From positions 20,015,601 to 20,079,600 of the forward strand of contig CM049319.1 of NCBI GenBank assembly GCA_026874595.1: DNA of 64,000 nucleotides, in the 5' to 3' direction. How positions within the stretch are numbered: the stretch's first letter is position 1; each line of letters begins with the position of its first letter. Position numbers and translations under genes: made by a program. This DNA is from Sipunculus nudus (Eukaryota > Annelida > Sipuncula > Golfingiida > Sipunculidae). Shown one piece after another: positions 46,001 through 55,506 of the stretch. The notes under the pieces were generated by a model that had not been told where the DNA came from, searched no databases, and saw nothing but the letters and a program-made list of their open reading frames with translations.

Positions 46001-49000
46001 TATGTATATATCAATATCATGTACTTTCACAAACAAACAAATAGAATGGCTGTAAAACAGAAATGATGGATATGGATGAATAAAATAGGGGTTATAATGC
46101 TATATAGGTAATTAGGGAATTATATAGGTAAAATATATGGTACCTTCAACACGTTTCTCATCAGGGGTGATGGTTGCACACTTGATGCCTACATTGTACT
46201 TCTTAATAGCATTGGCACAATCAACAGTCACTGTAACAAAAATAGGAATTATTAGTCTAATTAGATTTGATTACAACACCCACATAACTTCAGAAATCTG
46301 AGATAGAGGGCACTGGTTCATTCATTATCCAGGATCATACAAAGGCAGAAGCAGCCAGAGACCCCACTGTTTAAAAGGATAATCAATTCTGAATGTATAT
46401 TTTGATACAGGTTTGCACTTTTAAGTCATTAATGCCCTAATTCACACTTTTGGAGTTTCATGCTTGCCATCTGGTCTACTGCCTGAAATATTTGTTAATA
46501 CATGAAAATTCATATCAATAATACAACCTCAAGACCACTGAAAACGTGCTTCATACAAAATTAACTACTTCTAGAAATTATTTGCTGAACCTGTACTTTG
46601 ATTATTCTGCTGAGACACAAGAAGACAGCAAAGTACACATTACTCCACAACCCCCCCCCCCCCCCCCCCAAAAAAAAAAAAAAATTGCAAGCTTGAACTG
46701 AAACTGTTGCTAAAATGTGGAGGCTTCAAGTAATGTACATTGATGAGACTTTAATAGAGAGGTGTTCCTATTACAGAGGTTACAGATCTCTAAGCCTACT
46801 TATCATGGGACTTTCTTAAGTATCCATTATAGAGAGGCATCCATAATAAAGGTGTTCATAATGGAAGGTTTCACTGTAATTGAATAATAACTCCAATACA
46901 AACAATATGAACTCCAATAAAACTAACCAATACTGCACACAGTAATTCAAAGTACACACTGAATAAACACGTCTGAACATGTTGTTATGCAAGCATTGTG
47001 TTAATCTAGGTAATCAGCATAAATCTTAAAGAGATAGTAAAAAACCCAAACAACCCCTGTAAACATGTGAGCCACACGTGCAGGGGGTAGGCTAAGGTCA
47101 GGTTCTGCTAGTACATCACAGAGATAATCTGGGTCCTCATCCATATTTTATCAGATACACCACGTTCAAAGCAGCATGAAGCTATCACACGAGTGGTACT
47201 CACACCATGCTGTGTTCTATTCTAATATTCTATGCATGTGTTTTAGTTCATCTGTGTCATTTAAGGTATAGCATCCCTGGCAAAAAACCCTAATTTTGAA
47301 ATCAATCATAAAGCTGTTGCAAATGCATATTAGCCCCATAAAGTATACAACCTGGTACAGAGCTCTTACTAATGGTATATGTATTTATGAAATTCACATT
47401 CATTTTCATATGAAATTTGAACATTTTTGAAAATTTCCTATTTTTAAATGGTACTCAAATTTAAGCAACCGGTTCACCAGTTACCACTTTTAATGAACAA
47501 GAGACTTGTGCAAAGTATGTTATTTAAACAAAGCTGATTAACTTGAAATATAAACATTTTGATTTGGCCATATAACTTATAAGCAGAACATATAATATAA
47601 GAGTTTAACTATTTATTAAAAATAATTACAAATTGTCCCAAATATAATTTTTATTAAAAATAATAAGAGAATCGTATGATTTTTTAAAATATAATACAAC
47701 TGAAATGATTATTAAAATAATATCAAAGAATATATTCATGAATGTATTCATGAATACATTTTGAAAATATTTGCACTGGTATTCATATACGTTCATTTTT
47801 ACCTGAATTCCCATTCTTATGCAAGAAATTTTATAATGGAGTACATATTCATATTAATATTTGTATTCAAATACATTTGCAAAGTATTCGCACCATGTCT
47901 GGTATTCATTCAGTTTTCACCAAACAATGATGTTGAGAATCCAGATTATACAAAATTCACACATTTAAATAATGATCATAAGTACCTGGTTTTATGGCTT
48001 TTATTCAAATTTGAAAACGTGAATAAAATCTACAGTTTTTGATCAACTGGTTTCAAATTTTTGGTGTAAACAGACAAAATGCTACCAAAAACATGCTGTG
48101 AAAATTAAATCCACAGTACTTACAGGAAAAAAACGTGCCATGGTCAAAGTTGGGCAAAATTTAAGGTACCAATTTTTTATTTTTGTTAACATTTAAAAAA
48201 ATTTAAAAGATTTTGATCTAATTTTGAGTATACAATTTAATTTTGATTAATTTAAGTTATATTACTGGAAAAAAAGTCCATAGCTTTATTATCTTTTGTG
48301 TTAAGTGATCAAATATCTTTCCTGATTTTTTACAAAATGCATTATGTTTGGGCCCATAACTTTATGTTAATTATATAATAAATATAAATTATATAATACA
48401 GACAAAATTTCTGGCATGTACATAGGAACTATATAGGGGAATATTTATAGTAAATATGAGGAAAAACAGATGAGTAGTTTTGATATTAGGCAGTCCTGAA
48501 GTGTGAAAATAGGTTTAAAATAAAAAATTGAGGTTTTTCCTTAATTTCTCAAAGGAACAAAGTCACCAAGACCCAGTTTTCGGCTTGGTAGGAGATCTTG
48601 GGGACATCTAACATTATGCTGAATATTGGATTCCTAGATCTTACGGTTTCAAAACGTGCCACATCTAGGGACGGCCTGACGGACAGATGGACGGACGACG
48701 GACAATGGACCACGACTATAGCTCAGATGATTTATAGTCAGCTGAGCTAAAAATGGAGGCCCCCCCCCAAAAAAAAAACAAAAATATAAAAAAACATCAT
48801 GCATTAAGAGCTTTTTACAGGAGACATGTACAACCTTTAGAGAAACCCTGGTGTTGAATCTGGTCCACAGAATCTGAAGATTAATTTTATTGTCCTGGTG
48901 AAGATAATGAGAGACCCAAGGTGTCCACGAATGATAAAGTTATCTGATTGTCACATATCTCAAGAAATACATTCTTTGGATGTCAGTTACTGCCAAAAGG

Positions 49001-52000
49001 CCATATGTTTCACAATCAGCAATCCAACAGGGAATTTAACCTTCACAGATATACAGTCTGTCAGTTAGCAATAGTGCAGATGTTGTAAATAAACACTGAG
49101 AAACAGGTTGGCCATGAAATGTTGAGATTCAGGTTACTTCCTGCATTTCCCTATTATCTTAAACCAATTTGCACCTGGAATACTGGTAATATTTACAGGA
49201 GTAAACAAGATTTTGTTTGAGACATCAGACCTCAACCAAGATGATCCTCATGAAACTTTGCTGTGTACTTCTCCACACCTGTCATGGTTCAGCAACCCCA
49301 GCAAAGGTCACCTCCAGTACAAAGCCACCCGCTAATTTAGATCAATAGCTCTTTTGTAGTGAAAGAGCCATAAAAATAGGCCAGAATTCTTTGTTTAATT
49401 TTTTTATGATGATACAAATTACCTCAAAAATATAATAGATTGTTCCATGGGCCTTTAACTAACCCTCCACAATATTTCAACAAAATCTGTTCAGAACTTC
49501 TTGCATGCTGACAGAAAAATCTAGCATGAAGTAAAATACCTAAGGCCACCAGCCAGAGGTTAAAAATTATGGAAAATGGCTAAATGTTTTAAGTATAACC
49601 TATAATTGTTAGTCAAATGTTATTTCTGTAACCTCAAGCTGGTTAAGCCAGTTTAAAGTGCATATGTCTAAAAAAGTGATCAATACTCAATTCCTATTAC
49701 GGGTAATAAATTTGTGCATTTTTCTTCAAATTCTTCTGTAAGGACATGAATGTTCAGCCTTTGCCGAGGTTTTCTGACCTGATAAAAACCTTCTAGGATA
49801 TACTTCTGTTTGTTAATAAAAGACATGAAATGGTTGATGCTGGTATAAAGTATAAGTGTTAAAGGAATTATAACATAACTACCACCCACCTTGGTCATTT
49901 GTGGCATCACGGTATTCTATACCAAGGTCATAGCTGTGAAGTTCAAGGTCAACAAACGGGAAGATAAGTTTCTCTTTGATAAGTTCCCAGATGATTCTGT
50001 AAAGAAAATGTTACAACAGAACCTCCTTAGTAGGGAGGGTATAGATTTTTGGGACCTGCTTTCAAGGGACTGCTCATAAGTGTTTGTAAATAGGAGGTGC
50101 CCTTATGCAGAAGTGTCCGTAAGGAGAGGTTCCCCTGTATGTGAGTGATACCATGTGTATTTGTACATGGATGTTGGAACCTTTATCCTGTAAGATAAAA
50201 AAATTCAAAATATGTTTAAGCTTGGAATATACACAACACCCTAAACCCATCTGATAATATTAGCCATGTAAGAAGTAAATTTATGTCTTGGGATGGCCAG
50301 TCCATGATGCTAATACTGGTAGTCTGTAACTTCATCCATCTAACATTCATTTTAACTGGAGTTTATCCAGCTATCTAGGAGAGTAATCCTTACATTAGGA
50401 TAGGAACATCTGTATAAAACATGACAGACAGTAATAAACATATGATAATAATAATCAAAATAATAATAATCACTGGTGAATGATCTTCCTAGTCACATAA
50501 AGGAGCACTAGAAGTACATTGACCAAGTTCTGATAATACATATTAATATGAATTAACAAGTTACACCAATCTGCAAATCATGTGAAAGCTGGAATTTTAT
50601 GTTTTACAGACTCTTTTATTCCCCGCTAGGCCTCGGTTGATTGATCAAACATACAGAGTACAAAGAACAGTTTCTATGAATCAATTATATTCAAGATTCC
50701 TATGAGCCTAAAAAGCATATAAGCATTTCATTAAAACCTGGGGGAAGTCCTGAATGCTATGAAATTATATATCCTGTATATGAGGCCACATACTAGTATG
50801 TGTAGCTCACAGGGATTCCCAGATCAAGGCCGGCCAGAGTCCACCACCTGACCAGATTGACTGAAGGTTTATCAAATATGCAGCGAATCCCCTATGTCTA
50901 ACATACAGTGACCCAAACAAGTTTAACTGATCACTGATAGTGGCTCACTGAACCTTGTAGTAATCTAGAGTACTGTATAGTACTGAACTATGATACGTGA
51001 CCTACACTGATAACAAGGTGTCAGTACAGGTGGGATGGGTACAGACAAACACTGTGTGTATATATCTATATACCCTAGCATATGCACACACATGTATACT
51101 TTTTTTGGCAACGTGGAAAAAAATGTTGCCATTACCAAAGTTTATGTGCAGATTTGCAGTTTTTTTAAATATATATAATATCTTGATAATTGTATATAGC
51201 ATAAAATCTTTAATGTAATACTAATCAATGCAGTACCAAGGGCAACCAACCAACCTATCAGGGCACTGGCCTGCACGAGCAGCTGCTAAGACTGATTGTA
51301 GTTAAACCATGGTCTAATATGTATACTCTTCAGTGCCAAAGTGTGTTACCTTTAGTGCTGAAGATGGACTGACTGGTTTACAGCTGAACATGAGAGATAA
51401 TGCCCTCAGTATTTGTCCAAGTGTTAACAAGAGATGTAGAGAATACTGTAGACCCAAGTAACAAATCCAGACAAAAACATGAAACCTCCTGGTGCATGCA
51501 TGTATGATCAGTTACATAATGTCAAAAACTAATATAGTTAAATGAAAATAGAAGTTTCCATAAAAAAAAAAATAAACATCATTTGTGAAAGAATCATCCA
51601 TGCATAATAAGAATGAGTATTCAATTTTCCCCCTCAAACTTTGGAGTAACAGCCTTGTGGCAAATAATTTGGTGATTTGTCCCCTGTTATATCAATGACA
51701 CCTTAATTATGTTTAGGCCACTTCTAGTCCTAATATAATAGAGGTTACTACAATTACTGTAACCTTTGTTCGTCTACTTAGTTGTTCCAATTATACTGGT
51801 TTAAAAGATTCCATAGACACACAAACATGCATAAAAAGCCAGTTGTAAGGTACCAGTGTCACTAAAGTGAATCAACTGGTCCAGTATAATTTAAAGAAGT
51901 TTGAAACAAATAATAATTCACAACTTTGAATGTTTTGCAATTACTATCAGTAAATATAAATTGCAAACTGATTAATCTATGTGCATAAGTCACTTTTCAT

Positions 52001-54750
52001 ACTGGTAAATCTGCACACAGGTGCAACATCATGGCCTGCTCCCCCCAAAAAAATGTTAAGCCACATTAATTATATTTTAGCCACAATGTTGTTGTTCTAG
52101 TCACAGTTCTATTTTAGTTTAAACTGTAATCCATCATGGAAAACATTTCTTGTTACATATCCCATAATTTTAGTACTGCTGTATAAAAATCTACCTTTTC
52201 ATAAAATGAAACTATTTCAAAGTGACATCCAAGTCACCACTGGGTAGCTGATATTCAAGTCTGCCAATTTCTCCAAAAGCATGTCTTACTCTCAAGTCTC
52301 TTATTTTTACAAATTTTACAGTAAGTTACATTGACAGTGGGTATAGGTATTAAGTCACCAATAATTTAGTCACTAGACATGACATTTTCAGATGCCATTT
52401 TTTAATTGACTAAATTAAGGTTATACAAGGCACACAACCCTGAATTTATACAAGTACCTGACTGAAAGTATGTGTCAGTAAATTGTAATTAAATGACATT
52501 TCTCACACCTGTATCTATTTAATCAATGTGAATGTTAAACTGTCATATCACTGGCCTGGGAGCAAAGGGAAGCTGGGGTGCTTTAGTTGGAGGCCCTGTG
52601 GTCTGTAAGTATAACATACCACTGGCTAATCACAGTTAAACTGAAAAAAACAGTCAGGGTTGGGTTTTATCTGGATAAAACCTGTTAAATCCAGGATGAT
52701 GGATAAACCCAGTTTTATCCGGTTCAATCCAGTTTTATCCAGATTATAAAGGATTAAACTTGATCAAACTGAGAATCACCTTGTAAAATTAAATTAAAAT
52801 AAATGATAATCTGGATAAATAAGTTCAGGAGGTTTATTTATATATTAACAATATTTAAGTTTTATATCCAATTGGCAATTTCCTCCTGGTCCATGTTTCA
52901 CTGTTGTCAGCATCTACTGTTAGCTTATGCTTAACACACATGAATGAGGAGCTGTCCCTTTGTCTTCTATGTAACTTTACTGGCTGGTAGTCATTTTCTC
53001 AATAGGATGTATCATCTTTATTGCATCATCCTCGATCACCAATCAGATATACTCTCATAGTCAAAGGGCAGGCTAATAGGGTGACTTTTCAGCCCAATGT
53101 CAACAACTAATTATAGAGACTCTTGGAGGAGGATGCCTGAATGACTTTGATTGATCCAATGGAGGTATCTCCTCTCAGGTCGTCATGACTGGATGGTTGT
53201 CAAATGGTAGCCCACTGTTGACGCTTGTGTAAACATCCCTTACCAGTGGCAAACCAGAGTCAAGGAATTACACTACTAACCTCTTTATTAACATTGCAGT
53301 GGAGGCATTTACAAAATAAAAAGGCCAGTATAGCTTATAAGGCATACTAATAAATTACCATGTTTATCACATGCATGAGTACTATTTATTCAGTAATCAT
53401 AGCCTACAATCCTTTCCCCAAGTGTGTTTTGATAGACTGTGCAAAGGAATGAAGTATAAGGTATGGTGCTCTGTCATGAATTTGAAAAGTAATTGGAAAG
53501 TTATTGAAATTACATCTATGTTTACCCTTGTAATCATTTCAATTACAATTACTTGTAATTGAATTTTGTTCAATTACAAATTACATTCAATTACTTGAAA
53601 TATTGTAATTAATTACAGGTAATTACAATTACACATTACCCCAATACTTTTCAATGTAATTGGCCCCAACCCTGGAGAGAGAGAGAGTGAGATATTAAAT
53701 GGAAATGCACATTAAGTGCAAGTCATCCCACGCCTGATCAAGATAAATCAACTCCGGCTGATACTGAGTGATAATAGTGATACTGATACAGTGATAGTGC
53801 TTAAAGTGATAACCTAGCCTAAGTTGTGTGGCAAAAACTGGCACAGTGATCAGATTAAACAAATCTGTTGGTGTGTGTGTAAGGGGGGGGGGGGGGGGGC
53901 TTTAAGTATACCTGGAATTCTAGAACCTTGTTGCATAAACTATCATGCAACAAATGTAACATCGGTTATCAATATTCTGCATCAAGAACATTTAGCTCAA
54001 GTGTTAATTCACTGCAAGTGCAAGTTTGATCTGCAAATTCTGAATTACTGCCTAGCGTAACTTACGCCGTAAGGCGGTCTTACCTTGTCATTTCATCCCC
54101 CTTAACTTCCACGACGGGTCCGCCTGCAACACAATGCAAAACGTGAGCAAATCAAGAAAACATCTTAACAAATTGTATGGAATCCGATTAAAGTGACAAA
54201 ATTTTAAATACCCTTAATTTTTCCCATTTTGCTGACTTTCTAATAACGCCCGAGGCTTCGTCTCATTCAAGCAGGCACCGGTGACAGGAGGAAGTTGCTA
54301 AGTGCGCATGTCTTTTGTTATAAAATGTTGACAGAGGCAAGGAGGTGTGTCTCGGTTTGACCAATCAACTGGGAGCAAACAAGGTCACGTGCCCGCACAT
54401 GTGAGCTGATGTTGATACCATCAATGAGGACTTTGAACGACCTTGCTACGTGAACACGACTCTCACGAACTTTGTCCTCTACACCACTGGCAAAGGGCAT
54501 TACATGAAAAAAGTAGATTTTCAACGGTACCATTGCACCAAAATATATGAATATGATTCCAGTTACACTGTAGAATGAATGATCACTGGACCGTGCAATC
54601 AGCTGATTCGTAGCCTGCAGTATATTTATTAGAATAAGAAGGCCCAACTGAGGATTCAGCAGGGCGCGACAAATTTATTTTCATTTGGGGAATCGGATAA
54701 TTTTCCATGACGTAGCCTTCGTTACCGGTTATAAATTTTACTTCGTGCAT
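33949..54750 (-). CDS. IDH1: NADP-dependent isocitrate dehydrogenase, IDH1-like, with two alternative terminal exons
   Basis: Oxidises isocitrate to 2-oxoglutarate, making NADPH in cytosol and/or peroxisome. Exons in transcript order: 54750-54726, 54123-54084, 49996-49890, 46230-46144, 45799-45639, 44712-44566, 41276-41209, 40472-40404, 39802-39651, 38294-38154, 37472-37310, then either 35209-35116 or 34030-33949. Every junction is GT-AG and in phase, giving 417 or 413 residues (human IDH1 414). The match is closer to human IDH1 than IDH2 ([38 protein letters not shown]). Catalytic residues are present: [16 protein letters not shown] with R134 (human R132), STKN lysine, IDDMVAQ and NYDGDVQSD metal-binding aspartates. 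The human NPIAS motif reads NSIAS here. No mitochondrial presequence is encoded by the first exon found. The gene symbol is by homology. Confidence 0.95.
34944..34949 (-). terminator. candidate poly(A) signal for the proximal IDH terminal exon
   Basis: AATAAA on the - strand (TTTATT on +), about 170 nt beyond the TAG of the proximal terminal exon. It would let that exon end its own transcript. Confidence 0.4.
35116..35209 (-). CDS. IDH1: IDH alternative terminal exon, proximal (ends ANL)
   Basis: After acceptor TTTTCAG it reads [15 protein letters not shown], then [15 protein letters not shown] and TAG. It uses the same phase as the distal exon, so the two are mutually exclusive last exons from an exon duplication. 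The C-terminal A-N-L aligns with the A-K-L of human IDH1 and equals the last three residues of the catalase KANL peroxisomal signal. The upstream context (HV) is less favourable than lysine, so import strength is uncertain. Confidence 0.92.
35440..37007. mobile_element. TIR DNA element of about 1.57 kb with internal duplication
   Basis: The 27 bases at 35440-35466 (beginning TACCGTAGATCCGCGTTTTG) are the exact reverse complement of 36981-37007. TA at both outer edges fits a Tc1/mariner-type TA target duplication flanking CCGTAGATC...GATCTACGG. Inside, about 265 bp is duplicated in tandem: AGTTCCGTAATC at 36045 and 36309, TTTGATGTCCCATTGAA at 36247 and 36513. No transposase frame is present, so it is non-autonomous. 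It sits in the IDH intron between exon 11 and both terminal exons and is more GC/CpG-rich than its surroundings. Confidence 0.85.
37310..37472 (-). CDS. IDH1: IDH coding exon 11 (last shared exon)
   Basis: It reads [20 protein letters not shown], then [20 protein letters not shown], then [13 protein letters not shown]. It ends AA at a strong GTAAGT donor that can join either terminal exon to make Asn. Confidence 0.96.
38154..38294 (-). CDS. IDH1: IDH coding exon 10
   Basis: It reads [20 protein letters not shown], then [13 protein letters not shown] (NADP-binding region), then [13 protein letters not shown]. The usual TSTNPIAS has Ser for Pro. The acceptor is CTTCAG and the donor GTAAGC. Confidence 0.96.
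38340..38470. repeat. AATTGTAATTG-type interspersed repeat, IDH intron 9
   Basis: Runs of GTAATTG, CAATTGTAATTG and TGTAATTGTCACC. They match the pattern at 24890-25060 and 53505-53675. Confidence 0.5.
39651..39802 (-). CDS. IDH1: IDH coding exon 9
   Basis: It reads [20 protein letters not shown], then [20 protein letters not shown], then [10 protein letters not shown]. It holds the metal/substrate-binding aspartates of IDDMVAQ and NYDGDVQSD. The acceptor is CTACAG and the donor GTGAGT. Confidence 0.97.
40404..40472 (-). CDS. IDH1: IDH coding exon 8
   Basis: It reads (S)[18 protein letters not shown] and EIYEK, including the catalytic lysine of STKN (human K212). The acceptor is CTTCAG and the donor GTGAGT. 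Confidence 0.96.
41209..41276 (-). CDS. IDH1: IDH coding exon 7
   Basis: It reads [20 protein letters not shown] and YM(S), matching human [21 protein letters not shown]. The acceptor is TTTTGCAG and the donor GTAGGT. Confidence 0.95.
41640..43140. repeat. 288-bp tandem array, about 5 copies, in IDH intron 6
   Basis: The marker TTTTTAAAGATGTG recurs at 41651, 41939, 42227, 42517, 42804 and (degenerate) 43094, a period of 287-290 bp. Each unit contains TGACCTTGACCTTTGACCTC and, about 150 bp later, CACCTTTGACCTTGTGACCT. Copies are highly similar in the middle and decay to the right. The right side runs into related single-copy sequence up to the hairpins at 43729 and 43867. Confidence 0.92.
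43729..43753. repeat. TATCCCC/GGGGATA terminal hairpin
   Basis: TATCCCCCGACTTTGTCTGG continues to GGATA and folds into a short stem with a TTT-centred loop. It follows GAAAACATAG, as does the hairpin at 1911-1941, and probably marks the end of the tandem-core element. Confidence 0.55.
43867..43897. repeat. perfect 12-bp inverted repeat (TATAGTCGCCAG)
   Basis: TATAGTCGCCAG and CTGGCGACTATA flank a CCTAGGT loop. Such a perfect stem in AT-rich intron is probably the head of another palindromic repeat. Confidence 0.8.
44041..44526. mobile_element. TIR element, TACAGTCAAACCT...GGTTACACTGTA
   Basis: The left end TACAGTCAAACCTGG and right end GAGGTTACACTGTA are inverted relatives, each with an outer TA. 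GAGGTGCCCACT-type phrases lie inside both ends. It contains no transposase and is about 486 bp. It ends only 40 bp from IDH exon 6, close to that exon's splice donor. Confidence 0.6.
44566..44712 (-). CDS. IDH1: IDH coding exon 6
   Basis: It reads [20 protein letters not shown], then [20 protein letters not shown], then ALAMYNTDK. Length and positions match human IDH1 without indels. The acceptor is TTTGCAG and the donor GTGAGA; it is phase 0 at both ends. Confidence 0.96.
45364..45544. mobile_element. 181-bp MITE, TACCGTGAAATCTC ends
   Basis: The left end TACCGTGAAATCTC and right end GAGACTTCACTGTA are inverted copies with two mismatches, bounded by TA. Internal GACCACC/GGTCATGTTAGC phrases are also symmetric. 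It lies in IDH intron 5. Confidence 0.7.
45639..45799 (-). CDS. IDH1: IDH coding exon 5
   Basis: It reads [20 protein letters not shown], then [20 protein letters not shown], then [13 protein letters not shown]. It carries substrate-binding SPNGTIRN and the arginine equivalent to human R132 (here R134). The acceptor is ACCAG and the donor GTGGGA. Confidence 0.97.
46144..46230 (-). CDS. IDH1: IDH coding exon 4
   Basis: It reads (V)[18 protein letters not shown], then [10 protein letters not shown], including the NADP-contacting KCATITPDE. The acceptor is TTACAG and the donor GTACCA. Confidence 0.95.
46651..46684. repeat. C19 then A15 homopolymer tract
   Basis: About 19 C followed directly by about 15 A. 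The IDH transcript strand would read poly-T then poly-G. Confidence 0.9.
47500..48749 (-). mobile_element. interspersed element with palindromic head, short inverted copy
   Basis: Reading on the - strand from 48749: TAGCTCAGCTGACTATAAAT, GAGCTATAGTCGTGG, the GTCCG run, then the same module as 12411 onward. This includes CCAAGATCTCCTACCAAGCC and GACCATGGCACG. After GATCAAAAACTGTAGATTTT it jumps to the distal part (GGCCATAAAACCAGGTACTT), skipping about 1.2 kb present in the PKMYT1 copy. It therefore lacks the second internal module. Confidence 0.8.
49890..49996 (-). CDS. IDH1: IDH coding exon 3
   Basis: It reads [20 protein letters not shown], then [15 protein letters not shown]. The match to human IDH1 is near-identical. 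The acceptor is TTTACAG and the donor GTGGGT. Confidence 0.96.
53505..53675. repeat. TAATTACAATTAC interspersed repeat
   Basis: Repeated AATTACAATTACTTGTAATT phrases end in CAATGTAATTGGCCCC. The copy at 24890-25060 ends in the related CATTGTAATTGGACCC, which suggests a shared element end rather than random AT sequence. Confidence 0.6.
53883..53899. repeat. poly-G run
   Basis: About 17 consecutive G after GTGTGTGTAA. Confidence 0.9.
54084..54123 (-). CDS. IDH1: IDH coding exon 2
   Basis: It reads (G)[12 protein letters not shown](R), matching human GGSVVEMQGDEMTR. It is 40 nt, with acceptor TTGCAG and donor GTAAGA. Confidence 0.93.
54380..54391. promoter_or_regulatory. overlapping CAAGGTCA and GTCACGTG motifs in IDH intron 1
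   Basis: CAAGGTCACGTG combines an oestrogen-related-receptor-like half-site with a CACGTG E-box. It lies in the short (602 bp), relatively CpG-rich first intron, about 360 bp inside the gene. A regulatory role is inference; short motifs occur by chance. Confidence 0.25.
54726..54750 (-). CDS. IDH1: IDH coding exon 1 (25 coding nt)
   Basis: ATG followed by MHEVKFIT and a split Gly codon, then GTAACG. Joined to exon 2 it gives [18 protein letters not shown], aligning with human KKISGGSVVEMQGDEMTR, in the required phase 1. The donor is not ideal and the exon is tiny, so it rests on the fit with exon 2. An alternative first exon, for example with a mitochondrial presequence, is not excluded. Confidence 0.72.
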
Positions 54751-55060
54751 CTTTTCACCTCTGCCAACTAAGTCACGGGGCGAAGTGGCAATTATGCACT
54801 CTCAGAGTCCTTAATTATAACCTATAATAAATGAGCCCCCCCCCCCCCCAACTGGAACGTTTTCCTGGCAGGGGCGATGCATAGTCAATTTGTAATCATC
54901 CCTCCTGCAAATAATATTTATATATTGTTTAGGTTCCATTTCTGAGTTAACAATGAAACATTAAATATATGTTTTCCTGGTTTAGAATTTACCTTTACTG
55001 GAACAAAAATGCCTTATTTTTTATAACCTTATACTTAATTGTAATAAATATATACTAGTA
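54751..55060 (-). promoter_or_regulatory. inferred IDH 5' UTR/promoter region
   Basis: Immediately upstream of the start is a CpG-containing stretch (GCCCCGTGACTTAGTTGGC on the - strand). A C14 run lies at 54836-54849, then AT-rich DNA. No TATA box is convincing. The assignment is by position only. Confidence 0.3.
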
Positions 55061-55436
55061 TTTAGTTGTCCAAACTTTGCTTATCCTGCGAGTCATCCAT
55101 CTGCCCTTGAAGATAAATTGACGCCACTGCCACCAAAGACTGACCTGTGTAGATTTACAGGCGATTACTTTGACTGTAAACATCATACCTAATGACTTAT
55201 AAATACTAATTAATATAATACTAACATAACATAAAAAAATAGTGAACAAAAAATTAATAATTCCGATAAAAACGTATACAATTCTGTTTTCTGTACGCAG
55301 TGGGAATATTTAACTTCCCCCAGAGTTAACGCAGTGAAAATTACACCCGGGGGCCCAGTATATATAATTAAATGTTCATACATGTGGTGCGGGCACGTGT
55401 GGAAAGGGAACATTATTATCGTTGTAAACCATTATT

Positions 55437-55504
<68 letters not shown>
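55061..55504. repeat. microsatellite-linked repeat copy 4 and (TA)n
   Basis: CTGCGAGTCATCC and AAATTGACGCCACTG (about 55085-55130) are the reverse complement of the block at 2098-2157. A pure TA microsatellite occupies 55439-55504. Confidence 0.65.

Positions 55505-55506
<2 letters not shown>

Larger units (their letters stand above)
46231..49889 (-). other. IDH intron 3 (3.7 kb)
   Basis: Contains a decayed AGGTGTTC-type TIR element (about 46750-46880), a C19-A15 homopolymer (46651-46684) and the inverted copy of the PKMYT1 intronic element (47500-48749). About 48760-49880 is unassigned. Confidence 0.7.
49997..54083 (-). other. IDH intron 2 (4.1 kb)
   Basis: Unassigned AT-rich intron. It contains a decayed GAGGTGCCC-type repeat (about 50020-50140), GTTTTATCC phrases (52640-52760), the TAATTACAATTAC repeat (53505-53675) and a G17 run (53883-53899). 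Confidence 0.65.
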
